Shown in pieces: positions 8,748 through 16,980 of a stretch of 64,000 bases of DNA. The DNA comes from Halorubrum sp. BV1 (lineage in GTDB: Archaea; Halobacteriota; Halobacteria; Halobacteriales; Haloferacaceae), in NCBI RefSeq assembly GCF_000746205.1, contig NZ_JQKV01000001.1:236814-300813 (forward strand), read 5' to 3'. Position 1 is the stretch's first letter; the number at the start of each line of letters is the position of its first letter. Below the pieces are notes generated by a model. That model was given only the letters and a program-made list of their open reading frames with translations. It was not told where the DNA came from and ran no database searches. The translations under genes were made by a program, and so were the position numbers.

Positions 8748-9428
8748 ATGAGCGACAGCCACGCCCACGGTAGCGACGATAGCCGGTCGACCGACGACGG
8801 CCATCACGACCACGAAGCGCACACTCACGGCGACCACGACGGACACAGTCAGGGCGACCATCACGACCACGACGCCGACACCGTCGCGGTCGCCGTGGTG
8901 ACCGTCTCCTCCTCCCGCTCGCTCGATTCGGGCGACAGGTCTGGCGAGTACGTCGCGACGGCGTTCGAGGAGGCCGGACACGAGGTCTCAGTTCGCGAGC
9001 TCGTCCCCGACGAGTACGACAGCGTCCAAGGGACCGTCGACCGGCTCGCCCGCCGCAAGGACACCGACGTGGTCGTCACCACCGGCGGGACCGGCGTCAC
9101 CCCCGACGACGTGACGCCGGAAGCGGTCCGGCCGCTGTTCGCGAAGACGCTCGCCGGGTTCGGGGAACTGTTTCGCCGGCTCTCCTACGAGGAGATCGGT
9201 ACGCGGACGATCGGGTCGCGGGCGACCGCGGGTATCGCCGCGGGGACGCCGGTGTTCTGTCTCCCAGGCTCCGAGAACGCGGTCAGGCTCGGCGTCGACG
9301 AGATACTCCTCCCGGAAGTCGGCCACCTCGTCGGGCTCGCCGGTCGCGACCGCGAGGACGATGCGGATGAGGATAGCGGCGGATCAGACGACGAGAACGG
9401 CGACGAACCGCGGAAATCAGAGAAATAA
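8748..9428 (+). CDS. moaB: MoaB/MogA-type molybdopterin biosynthesis protein with His-rich N-terminus
   Basis: Enzyme of molybdenum/tungsten cofactor synthesis (adenylylation of molybdopterin in the MogA/MoaB family), 226 residues. The family core starts near residue 45 (TVAVAVVTVSSSRSL) and contains the signature VVTTGGTGVTPDDVTPEAV around residue 105-123 and GSRATAGIAAGTPVFCLPGS near 165-185. Before the core is a 44-residue leader with more than a dozen His and many Asp, likely able to bind metal ions; the C-terminus has a second acidic tail. Other cofactor genes are not adjacent. Confidence 0.85.
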   Translation: MSDSHAHGSDDSRSTDDGHHDHEAHTHGDHDGHSQGDHHDHDADTVAVAVVTVSSSRSLDSGDRSGEYVATAFEEAGHEVSVRELVPDEYDSVQGTVDRLARRKDTDVVVTTGGTGVTPDDVTPEAVRPLFAKTLAGFGELFRRLSYEEIGTRTIGSRATAGIAAGTPVFCLPGSENAVRLGVDEILLPEVGHLVGLAGRDREDDADEDSGGSDDENGDEPRKSEK

Positions 9429-9531
9429 ACAAACGCTGAGCTCGCTCACGGTCGCGTCTACTGAGGAAAAACGCCGTGACGTCGAACGGTCCGCGGACCG
9501 ACGGACTGCGGGCCGGCGGATGGCGACCGAC

Positions 9532-9777
9532 CTACTCCGCCGCCGCGTCGGCGTCTCCGTCGGCGTCGAGATCGGTCGACTCGTCGGACCGGAGCGCGGC
9601 AAACAGTCCGTCGGGATCGGATCGAACGTCCGCAAGCGTCGCGCCCGCGAGCCCGCCGAGCGCACCGCCGGTGCTCGCGGCGTTTCGGCTCACTACGCCG
9701 CCCACCGCGGCTCCGACGGCCGCACCGATCGCCGCACACTTGGCTCTCGACACCGCGTTCTTGATTCGGGTTTTCAT
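9532..9777 (-). CDS. Small glycine-zipper-like protein
   Basis: An 81-residue protein: a basic N-terminus (MKTRIKNAVSRAK), then an Ala/Gly-rich hydrophobic stretch at residues 15-45 (AAIGAAVGAAVGGVV and GGALGGLAGATLAD) with the small-residue spacing of glycine-zipper membrane proteins, and an acidic tail. Start 9777 is used because upstream codons in the frame add only an unrelated Arg-rich stretch. It may insert in or associate with the membrane. No family is recognised. Confidence 0.55.
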   Translation of the reverse strand: MKTRIKNAVSRAKCAAIGAAVGAAVGGVVSRNAASTGGALGGLAGATLADVRSDPDGLFAALRSDESTDLDADGDADAAAE

Positions 9778-9871
9778 ACGATACCGTTCTCTCCGAGACG
9801 ACAAAAACCTGCCGTCGGATATCGCGACCGCTACGGGAGTGCTCTGTCGCACCGATCGCGCGGTGTCGCCG

Positions 9872-10654
9872 TCACTGCAGGCGCTTCGTCGTCTCCACGA
9901 GCGGGTGACGAGCGTAGTCGACGATCTCGATGTCGGTGATGTCGTCGAGTCCCTCTTTTTCTGCCGTCTTGGCCATTCCGAGGTCGATCCGCACGTCCGG
10001 AACGATGACGTACGCGTCCATCGTCTCGATGCCGCTCTCGTGAGCGGCCATCACTCTGTGGTGCCCATCCGCGAGGTGGAGCGTCCCGTCGTTGTCGATG
10101 ACGACGAGCGGCTCTGCCAGCCCGCGTTCGAGCTCGTATTTCCGGCCTTCGAGTTCGTCGGCGTACACCCGCGCCTGCGTGGGCGTGAGGTTCGTGAGCC
10201 GGACTTCGCGACGCTCTTCGGTGAGCGGGACGCCGTGGATCTGTTCGAGCGTCCGCATCAGCTTCCCGACCTTGCTCGGCGTCGCCCGCTCGATCTGCGA
10301 GCGCACGACATCGGTGTTCGAGATAATACCAACGAGATTGTCGGCGTCGTCGACTACGGGGAGCCGCTGGATCCCGGACCGCAGGATGACGCGAGCGGCG
10401 TCGGTCACCTTCATCTTCGGATGCGCCACGATGAGGTCGTCCGACATCACCGTGAACACCGGCGCGTCGTCGTCGGCCAAGAGGAGGTCGGCGGCCGAGA
10501 TGAACCCCTCGACGGTCCGGCCCTGGGTGACCGGGAATCCGTTGTGTCCGTCGCTCTCGGCCATGCGGCGGGCGACCGTCCCGGCGGTCTCGTCGGGACT
10601 CACCGTCTCGACGTCGCGGGTCATGTACTCGTCGACGGTCGGTTTGCCGCTCAT
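9872..10654 (-). CDS. CBS-domain protein fused to a ParB-like domain
   Basis: A 260-residue soluble protein. Two CBS motifs occupy residues 5-60 (YMTRDVETVSPDETAGTVAR) and 67-125 (QRLPVVDDADNLVGIISNTD); such pairs bind adenine nucleotides and act as sensors. The second half (about 135-215) is a ParB/sulfiredoxin-like domain with the DGHHR box at 196-200 (in HLADGHHRVMAA), the segment that binds nucleotide in ParB-type CTPases and Srx-type enzymes. A DNA-binding HTH of classical ParB is not seen, so a chromosome-partition role is doubtful. Start 10654 begins the CBS repeat directly. Confidence 0.8.
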   Translation of the reverse strand: MSGKPTVDEYMTRDVETVSPDETAGTVARRMAESDGHNGFPVTQGRTVEGFISAADLLLADDDAPVFTVMSDDLIVAHPKMKVTDAARVILRSGIQRLPVVDDADNLVGIISNTDVVRSQIERATPSKVGKLMRTLEQIHGVPLTEERREVRLTNLTPTQARVYADELEGRKYELERGLAEPLVVIDNDGTLHLADGHHRVMAAHESGIETMDAYVIVPDVRIDLGMAKTAEKEGLDDITDIEIVDYARHPLVETTKRLQ

Positions 10655-10707
10655 CGACGGGAACAACGCCCTCGTATGGTAAAAAGGGAGGCGCTACCGA
10701 TCGGTCG

Positions 10708-12963
10708 TCACTGCGGGCTCGGACTGGACGGGCTCGACACGTTCCCCTCCTTGAGCGCAGACCCGGTGATCGATTTGAGCCGGGAGACGAGCGAGTCCTT
10801 CTCGGCTTCGCCTTCGAGGGCGATGTCGAGGACCTCGCTGATGTGGCTCACCGGAATGACCTCGATCATGTCCTCGTACTCGTCTTCGATCATCACGTCC
10901 TGCTCGTTGGCGGCGGGGATGATGACCCGCGTGCAGCCGGCCTTCGCGGCCGCCTCGATCTTGTGGGTCACGCCGCCGACGGGCAACACGTCGCCCCGCA
11001 CCGACAGCGAGCCGGTCATCGCGAGGCTCTGGTCGACGCCGACGTCCTCCAGCGCGCTTATCACGGCCGTCGCGACCGTAATCGACGCGGAGTCCCCGTC
11101 GACGCCCTGCTGGCCAGCCTGGACGAACTGGATGTGGATGTCCATCTCCGAGATGTTCTCGTCGGAGAACTTTTTAATGATGGCGGAGACGTTCGACACC
11201 GACTCCTGTGCCATCTCCTTCAGTTGACCGGTGGCGATGACTTCGCCGGGTCCCTGCGAGGGTGCGACCTCGGCCATCACCGGGAGCATGATACCGGAGT
11301 CTTCGCCCATCACGGCGAGGCCGTTGACGCGACCGACGACGTAGCCGTCGGAGACCTGCAGCTCGTAGTCCTTCCGGCGCTCGATGAAGTCGTCCGCGAG
11401 CTGCTGTTCGATAGAGCGGGAGCGCCCTTTCGCCTGTAACACATGGTCGCGCGTGGTCAACTCAGCGTCCTCGCCGCGGGCGATATCGCCGGCAACGCGG
11501 ACGAGTCCACCGAGGTTCCGGAACAGGAGGGTGAGGTGACCCTTCCGGCCGGAGCGGCGCTTGGCTTCGAGGATGACCTCCTCGACGGCCTCGGCCGTGA
11601 ACTCCGGCAGGCGGCCGTCCTTTGCGACCTCCTGTGCGATGAAGCGGACGTACTTCCGGCGCATCTCCGGAGTGTCCTCGATGGTGTCCTCCATGTACAC
11701 CTCGTAGCCGTACCCCTTTATCCGCGAGCGCAGCGCCGGGTGCATGTTCTCCATCGCGTCGAGGTTCCCGGCCGCGATCATGACGAAGTCAGTCGGGACG
11801 GGCTCGGTCTGAACCATCGCGCCCGAGGAGCGCTCGGACTGGCCCGTAATGGAGAACTCGCCCTCCTGAATCGCCGTCATGAGATGCTGTTGGCTCCGGA
11901 TGTCGAGCGTGTTGATCTCGTCGATGAACAGCACGCCCTTGTTCGCCTTGTGGATGGCCCCGGCCTCGACGCGGTCGTGGCTCGGCGTCTCCATCCCGCC
12001 GGACTGGAACGGGTCGTGTCGGACGTCGCCGAGCAGCGCGCCGGCGTGTGCGCCCGTCGCGTCGCGGAACGGCGCGGTCTGCGTGTCGCCGTTGTTGACG
12101 AGCAGGTTCGGGATCATCGCGTCGGAGCCGCGGTTCAGGTAGCGGAAGACGAGGTAGACGACTCCGGCGGCGATGATGCCGACGAGGATCTGGCCGACGA
12201 TGATGAGCGCGTAGCCCAACACGACGGCGATGATGATCCACATGAGAAGCGACCGCATCTGGTTGCGCTTTCGCGCCTCCTCGCGGTGTGCCTCCACGAT
12301 CTGATCGCCTTTACCGGCCGGCACCGTCCGGATTTTCGGCTTGTTCCCGTCTTCGGGGTTGTGGTAGACCAAGACGTCCTGTAGCTCCTCTTTCGGGAGC
12401 AGCTCGGACATCGCCTTCGCGAGCATCGACTTCCCCGTCCCGGGCGAGCCGATCATCATCACGTGGCGGCGCTGTTTGGCCGCCTTGATGATCACGTCGC
12501 GGGCGTGCTCCTGCCCGATCACCTGATCGACGAGGCGGTCTGGTATCTCGAGTTCCGCCGTCGTGTCGATCTTGAGCCCGCCCAGCAGGTCGTCTTCGTC
12601 GGGATCGTCGTCGATCTCTGCCCCCTCGACCTCGACCGTGCTGCCGAGTTCATCGATCCCGCCCTCGGTCGGTTCGGCGTCGTCGCTGGTGGCCCCGTGT
12701 GATTCCTCTCGTCCCGCCCCGACGCCGTCGGTGCTCGGATCGTCTTCGATGACGACCGTGTCGTCCCAGACCTCCTCCGAGTCTTCACCGCCGGAGTCGT
12801 CGCTCGCCGACTCGGCGGAGCCGTCGGGCGCTGACCCGGAGTCACCGGGGTTCCGCGGGGCGTCGTCTCCGTTCCCCGCCGGCTCGGAGGGCGCGGAATC
12901 GACGTCGTCCCGCCCCTCGTCGGTCCCGGTTGCCGGGTCGTTCGTGTCCTTTTCGTTGCTCAT
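10708..12963 (-). CDS. lonB: ATP-dependent membrane protease LonB
   Basis: Archaeal LonB, a membrane-anchored AAA+ protease, 751 residues. A long acidic linker (1-135) precedes the AAA module with Walker A GSPGTGKS (172-179), a hydrophobic insert of two membrane helices at about 245-290, Walker B GVLFIDEIN, and the C-terminal protease domain with the Ser-Lys dyad, probably Ser625 (DGDSAS) and Lys668 (THKIEA). The insert inside the ATPase domain is the hallmark of LonB. In Haloferax LonB is essential and controls membrane lipid and carotenoid synthesis. A TATA box (minus-strand AGTATATC, 13004-13011) supports start 12963. It is divergent from nadM. Confidence 0.95.
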   Translation of the reverse strand: MSNEKDTNDPATGTDEGRDDVDSAPSEPAGNGDDAPRNPGDSGSAPDGSAESASDDSGGEDSEEVWDDTVVIEDDPSTDGVGAGREESHGATSDDAEPTEGGIDELGSTVEVEGAEIDDDPDEDDLLGGLKIDTTAELEIPDRLVDQVIGQEHARDVIIKAAKQRRHVMMIGSPGTGKSMLAKAMSELLPKEELQDVLVYHNPEDGNKPKIRTVPAGKGDQIVEAHREEARKRNQMRSLLMWIIIAVVLGYALIIVGQILVGIIAAGVVYLVFRYLNRGSDAMIPNLLVNNGDTQTAPFRDATGAHAGALLGDVRHDPFQSGGMETPSHDRVEAGAIHKANKGVLFIDEINTLDIRSQQHLMTAIQEGEFSITGQSERSSGAMVQTEPVPTDFVMIAAGNLDAMENMHPALRSRIKGYGYEVYMEDTIEDTPEMRRKYVRFIAQEVAKDGRLPEFTAEAVEEVILEAKRRSGRKGHLTLLFRNLGGLVRVAGDIARGEDAELTTRDHVLQAKGRSRSIEQQLADDFIERRKDYELQVSDGYVVGRVNGLAVMGEDSGIMLPVMAEVAPSQGPGEVIATGQLKEMAQESVSNVSAIIKKFSDENISEMDIHIQFVQAGQQGVDGDSASITVATAVISALEDVGVDQSLAMTGSLSVRGDVLPVGGVTHKIEAAAKAGCTRVIIPAANEQDVMIEDEYEDMIEVIPVSHISEVLDIALEGEAEKDSLVSRLKSITGSALKEGNVSSPSSPSPQ

Positions 12964-13102
12964 AGAATCGGGTGTCGCTACGAAAATGGAAGGGTCGGCA
13001 ACTGATATACTTTCTCCCCGGCGGTCGGTCGGATCGAATCGACAGATCGCCACGTAGGTGCGTTTTAGGCCCCGAAAACGCGCGTGGCGAGGTCTCACGA
13101 GG

Positions 13103-13110
13103 TTTATAAA
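13103..13110 (+). promoter_or_regulatory. TATA box of nadM
   Basis: TTTATAAA lies 24-31 nt before ATG 13134. It rules in this ATG over the upstream in-frame start at 13110, which overlaps the box, and implies a leaderless mRNA. Confidence 0.7.
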
Positions 13111-13133
13111 TGAGGCCCGCGGTATGTCGATCC

Positions 13134-13664
13134 ATGCGCGGGTTCTACATCGGGCGGTACCAGCCGTTTCACGACGGTCACCACCACATGGTCGAGGAGA
13201 TCGCGGCGGAGGTCGACGAGCTCGTCTTAGGGATCGGATCCGCCGGCGACTCTCACACCACCAGGAACCCGTTCACCGCCGGCGAGCGCGTGATGATGGT
13301 GACGAAGGCCGTCGAGGACCTCCCCGTCACGACCTACGTCGTCCCCATCGAGGACCTCGATCGCAACTCCGTGTGGGTGAGCCACGTCCAGAGCATGACC
13401 CCGCGGTTCGACGTGGCCTACTCGAACAACCCGCTCGTCGTCCGGCTGTTCGAGGAGGCCGGCGTCGAGGTGCGCCAGTCGCCGATGTTCCGTCGCGACG
13501 TGCTGGAGGGGACCGAACTCCGCGAACGCATGATCCACGGGCGCGACTGGGAGAGGCTCGTCCCCCAGTCCGTCGTCAGCGTCATCGAAGAGATCGGCGG
13601 GGTCCAGCGGATTCGTCGGATCGCAGAGACGGACTCGAACGGCGCGGACCCATCAGACGAGTGA
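13134..13664 (+). CDS. nadM: Nicotinamide-nucleotide adenylyltransferase
   Basis: Archaeal NMN adenylyltransferase making NAD+ from NMN and ATP in the cytosol; 176 residues, the usual length. The nucleotidyltransferase signature GRYQPFHDGH is at residues 6-15, with the second motif around SHTTRNPFTAGER, and MIHGRDWERLVP near the C-terminus, where archaeal NadM carries its nucleotide-binding (ISSTxxR-like) region. The last twelve residues are acidic filler. It is followed by a repeat-bearing spacer before the SAM hydroxide adenosyltransferase gene. Confidence 0.92.
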   Translation: MRGFYIGRYQPFHDGHHHMVEEIAAEVDELVLGIGSAGDSHTTRNPFTAGERVMMVTKAVEDLPVTTYVVPIEDLDRNSVWVSHVQSMTPRFDVAYSNNPLVVRLFEEAGVEVRQSPMFRRDVLEGTELRERMIHGRDWERLVPQSVVSVIEEIGGVQRIRRIAETDSNGADPSDE

Positions 13665-13693
13665 CGAGCCGCCCGAGAGTCCTCGCCGACGCG

Positions 13694-13768
13694 GCACAGA
13701 CGGCTCTTCGACGCGTCGCGGACGACCTCCTCGACGCGCACAGACGGCTCTTCGACGCGTCGCGGACG
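13694..13768 (+). repeat. 31-bp direct repeat pair
   Basis: The same 31-base word (beginning GCACAGACGGCTCTTCGACG) occurs at 13694-13724 and 13738-13768 with 13 bases between them, in the spacer between nadM and the next promoter. It looks like a short tandem duplication of 44 bp. No function is apparent. Confidence 0.8.
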
Positions 13769-13793
13769 TCCGACCGGCCGCCGCTCCCGCCTG

Positions 13794-13801
13794 TTTTATA
13801 G
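13794..13801 (+). promoter_or_regulatory. TATA box of the SAM hydroxide adenosyltransferase gene
   Basis: TTTTATAG lies 23-30 nt before ATG 13824 and fits a leaderless start. Confidence 0.65.
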
Positions 13802-13823
13802 TTTGCCGACCACCGGATCGGGT

Positions 13824-14663
13824 ATGATCACGCTCACCTCTGATTTCGGCTCGCCGTACCCCGCCGCGATGAAAGGAGTGATCCGCCGGCACACGGACGC
13901 CGAACTGATCGACGTCGGCCACGACCTGCCCCGCGGTGATCCGCGTGCGGCCGCCTTCTGGCTCCGCTTCGTCCTCCCGGAGTTCCCGCCCGCGGTTCAC
14001 TGCGCCGTGATCGATCCCGGCGTGGGGACGGGCCGCGACGCGCTCGTTATCAGGGCCGGCTCACACGTCGTCGTCGCTCCCGACAACGGGCTCGCGATGC
14101 CGCCCGCGCGGGCGCTGGCGACCGACGAGACGGACGTCGACGTCTGGGCGATCGACGCCGCCGACCCGGCGAGTGCGACGTTCCACGGGCGCGACGTGTT
14201 CGCTCCGACCGCGGCGCGCGTCCACGAGGCGGTCGCCGGCGAGTCCGGGGTGCGTCTCGACGAGGCGAGCCCCTCCGATGTCGCCGACGCGCTCGCGGAG
14301 ATGGACGACCTCTCGCCGGCGTCTGACCCGGTCGATCTCGTCTTCCCCGATCCGACCGTCGAGCGCGACGACAGCGGCGGCGTGGCCGCGGTCGACGGTG
14401 AGGTACTCGCGATCGACCGATTCGGGAACGTGATAACCAACGTTCCGGGCGAACTACTCGACGACCGCGACTGGGTCCGCGTCGACGGCGACCTCACGCC
14501 GGTCGTCGAGACGTTCGGCGCGGTCGATCCGGGCGAGCGACTCGTCACGGTCGGGAGCCACGGTCACGTCGAGTGCGACGTGAACGACGGCCGCGGTGAC
14601 GGGGCGTTCGACATGCGGCCCGGGGACTCGGTGCGGTTCGTCGCCGACAACGTCAGTCTGTGA
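13824..14663 (+). CDS. SAM hydroxide adenosyltransferase (DUF62 family)
   Basis: Trimeric enzyme family related to bacterial fluorinase/chlorinase; archaeal members hydrolyse S-adenosylmethionine to adenosine and methionine. The 279-residue length is typical. Visible motifs are the N-terminal ITLTSDFGSPYPAAMKGVI with the conserved Asp, AVIDPGVGTGRDALVI, the APDNGL segment, and DRFGNVITNVP in the C-terminal domain. Haloarchaeal proteins keep the water-activating Asp-Arg-His type of site; the individual residues were not verified. ATG 13824 is chosen by the TATA box at 13794-13801. Confidence 0.88.
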   Translation: MITLTSDFGSPYPAAMKGVIRRHTDAELIDVGHDLPRGDPRAAAFWLRFVLPEFPPAVHCAVIDPGVGTGRDALVIRAGSHVVVAPDNGLAMPPARALATDETDVDVWAIDAADPASATFHGRDVFAPTAARVHEAVAGESGVRLDEASPSDVADALAEMDDLSPASDPVDLVFPDPTVERDDSGGVAAVDGEVLAIDRFGNVITNVPGELLDDRDWVRVDGDLTPVVETFGAVDPGERLVTVGSHGHVECDVNDGRGDGAFDMRPGDSVRFVADNVSL

Positions 14664-14695
14664 GCGCCGGGGGAACGGACGGCGTGGCCGGTGAG

Positions 14696-15151
14696 TCAGA
14701 GTTCGACGCCGGAGGGGATCAGGCTCTCGTTCCGCAGGAGGTTCCCCTCGTGGTCGTACACGAGGAAGGTGTCTTTGTCGTACGCGACGAGTCGGTCGCC
14801 CTCGACGTCGATCTCGACGCGGTAGTGTGCGTCCTCGTCGCCTGCGGAGTCGCGCGCGGCGTGGATGAAGGGGAGGACGTCTGTCGCCGTCTCGTTGAGT
14901 TCCAGGACGAAGTCCCCGGTGTATCGGTTCGTCACGGCGACGACGCCGTCGGGGTCGTCGGCCGCGGCGAGCGGCTCGCGGAGGCGATACGCCACGTCGA
15001 TGTCGCTCGCGGCGAGCAGTTCGCCCTCGCTGTCCGAGAGGCGGTCGCGCAACAGCCCCTCGGGTCCGCGGAAGTCGATGCGGACCAGAGGGGTCGCCCG
15101 AGCGTCGTCGCCGACGCCCTCGACGGTCAACTCGAAGTAGTCACGCCGCAT
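14696..15151 (-). CDS. DUF5793-like haloarchaeal protein
   Basis: A 151-residue soluble, acidic protein starting MRRDYFELTVEGVG and ending DHEGNLLRNESLIPSGVEL, which matches my memory of the haloarchaea-only DUF5793 family. The second half (AHYRVEIDVEGDRLVAYDKDTFLVYDH) reads like a beta-sheet domain. Function is unknown. It is convergent with the preceding gene and divergent from the secretion ATPase gene, whose promoter lies in the shared 137-bp spacer. Confidence 0.7.
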   Translation of the reverse strand: MRRDYFELTVEGVGDDARATPLVRIDFRGPEGLLRDRLSDSEGELLAASDIDVAYRLREPLAAADDPDGVVAVTNRYTGDFVLELNETATDVLPFIHAARDSAGDEDAHYRVEIDVEGDRLVAYDKDTFLVYDHEGNLLRNESLIPSGVEL

Positions 15152-15252
15152 TGCCTGTCCCTCCTTTTGCGGCCGTCCCGTATCAACTTGACGGGCGGTG
15201 TGCCGCTCGCGCGGTTGCGGCCCGTTCTCACCCGCGATGTCCGCCGAGGGGA

Positions 15253-15260
15253 TTTTAAAT
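15253..15260 (+). promoter_or_regulatory. TATA box of the PilB-type ATPase operon
   Basis: TTTTAAAT lies 29-36 nt before ATG 15289. A leader of about five to ten bases is expected. Confidence 0.6.
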
Positions 15261-15288
15261 CACCTCGGTGCATACGGCCGATAACAGA

Positions 15289-16980
15289 ATGGCGAGTGAT
15301 ACCGGAGCGGCCGATCTCGGAGGAAGCGTCGAGGACCTCCGGCGACGCCTCGCGCGTGTGTGGGAGACGCTGCGCGGCGTTGACATCGACGTTCGCCCGT
15401 TCCGACCCGGGCGAGACGGCCCGCTCGCCACGTTCGACGTCCCCGAGGGTGAACGCGAGGTCGACCGGTACTGGGTGAACGCTCCGTACGCGTACGTCGT
15501 CGTCACCTACGACGACGCGGACAGCGAGCACCGGTACTACGCGGTCGAACCAGACTTGGACCGGTTCGAGGGCGACCTCCTCGACCGCGTCGTCGACGAC
15601 ATCCGGGACCCGCTCCTCTACCGTGAGGGGACCGGCAAGACCGACGCGGCGACGCTCCGGGGGGAACTGGAGTCGCTACTCGAGAGCTACGGCGTCGACG
15701 CCGGGATGGACACCTTCCACGCGCTCACCTACTACCTCTACCGCGACTTCCGCGGCTACGGCCGGGTCGACCCCCTCCTCAACGACCGCCACATCGAGGA
15801 CGTCTCGTGTGACGGCTACGACCTGCCGATCTTCGTCTACCACGACGAGTACACGGACATCGAGACGAACGTCTCGTTCGGGAAACAGGAGCTCGACAAC
15901 TACGTGATCCGGCTCGCCCAGCAGTCCGGGCGGCATGTCTCCGTCGGCGACCCGATAGTAGAGACGACGCTGCCGGACGGGTCGCGCGCGGAGCTCGCGC
16001 TCGGCGAAGAGGTGACGCCGCGCGGCTCCGCGTTCACGATCCGCCAGTACGCGGAGGACCCGTTCACGCCGATCGACCTCGTGGAGTACGGCACCTTCTC
16101 GATCGAGCAGATGGCGTACTTCTGGCTCTGTATCGAGCACAACAAGAGCCTCATCTTCGCGGGCGGCACCGCCTCCGGGAAGACCACCTCGATGAACGCG
16201 GTGTCGATGTTCGTCCCGCCGCGCGCGAAAGTGATCACCATCGAGGACACGCGCGAGCTCTCCTTGTACCACGACAACTGGCTCTCGTCTGTCACTCGCG
16301 AGCGCCGCTACGAGGGCACCGACATCGACATGTACGACCTCCTTCGGTCCGCGCTGCGTCACCGCCCCGAGTACATCATCGTCGGCGAGGTTCGCGGTGA
16401 CGAAGCTATCACCCTGTTTCAGGCGATGAACACGGGTCACACGACGTTCTCGACGATGCACGCCGACTCGATCGAGACGGTCATCAACCGGCTGGAGAAC
16501 GAGCCGATCAACGTGCCGCGCGCGATGGTCCAGTCGCTCGACATGCTCTCGATCCAGACGCTCACCCGTTCGGGCGACAAGCGGGTCCGGCGCGCGAAGA
16601 CGATCGGCGAGATAGGCGGAATAGACCAGCGGACCGGCGAACTCGACTACTCGTCGGCGTTCGACTGGGACGCCGAGACGGACGAGTTCAGCCGCAACGA
16701 TTCGTCGCTGATGGACGAGATCGCCACCGAACGCGGGTGGTCGCGGTCGGAGCTGCTCCGCGAGATCGACCGTCGCGAGCGGTTCCTCGAACTGCTTCGC
16801 GCGCTCGATGTCACCGACTACCGCACGTTCACGGCCCTCGTCAACGAGTACTACGCCGACCCAGTGCGCGTGATGGACCGGCTCGAATCGCGCGCCGACG
16901 GTGCGGAGACGGGCGACGGCAATCGAGGGGGTGACGTCACCGCCGGTGGCGACCGCGCCGCAGACGCCGACCGGCGATGA
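15289..16980 (+). CDS. Type II/IV secretion ATPase (PilB/TadA type)
   Basis: Cytoplasmic hexameric ATPase that powers archaeal type IV pilus-like assembly; 563 residues. The N-terminal domain (1-260) includes the family segment PLLNDRHIEDVSCDGYDLPIF cut short by one Cys-containing loop, followed by Walker A GGTASGKTTS (about 292-301), the Asp box TIEDTRELSL, Walker B EYIIVGEVRGDEA and the His box TGHTTFSTMHADS. The C-terminal 25 residues are Gly/Asp-rich filler. The stop codon overlaps the start of the membrane-platform gene by 4 nt (ATGA), so the two form an operon. No pilin gene is next to them. Confidence 0.9.
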   Translation: MASDTGAADLGGSVEDLRRRLARVWETLRGVDIDVRPFRPGRDGPLATFDVPEGEREVDRYWVNAPYAYVVVTYDDADSEHRYYAVEPDLDRFEGDLLDRVVDDIRDPLLYREGTGKTDAATLRGELESLLESYGVDAGMDTFHALTYYLYRDFRGYGRVDPLLNDRHIEDVSCDGYDLPIFVYHDEYTDIETNVSFGKQELDNYVIRLAQQSGRHVSVGDPIVETTLPDGSRAELALGEEVTPRGSAFTIRQYAEDPFTPIDLVEYGTFSIEQMAYFWLCIEHNKSLIFAGGTASGKTTSMNAVSMFVPPRAKVITIEDTRELSLYHDNWLSSVTRERRYEGTDIDMYDLLRSALRHRPEYIIVGEVRGDEAITLFQAMNTGHTTFSTMHADSIETVINRLENEPINVPRAMVQSLDMLSIQTLTRSGDKRVRRAKTIGEIGGIDQRTGELDYSSAFDWDAETDEFSRNDSSLMDEIATERGWSRSELLREIDRRERFLELLRALDVTDYRTFTALVNEYYADPVRVMDRLESRADGAETGDGNRGGDVTAGGDRAADADRR

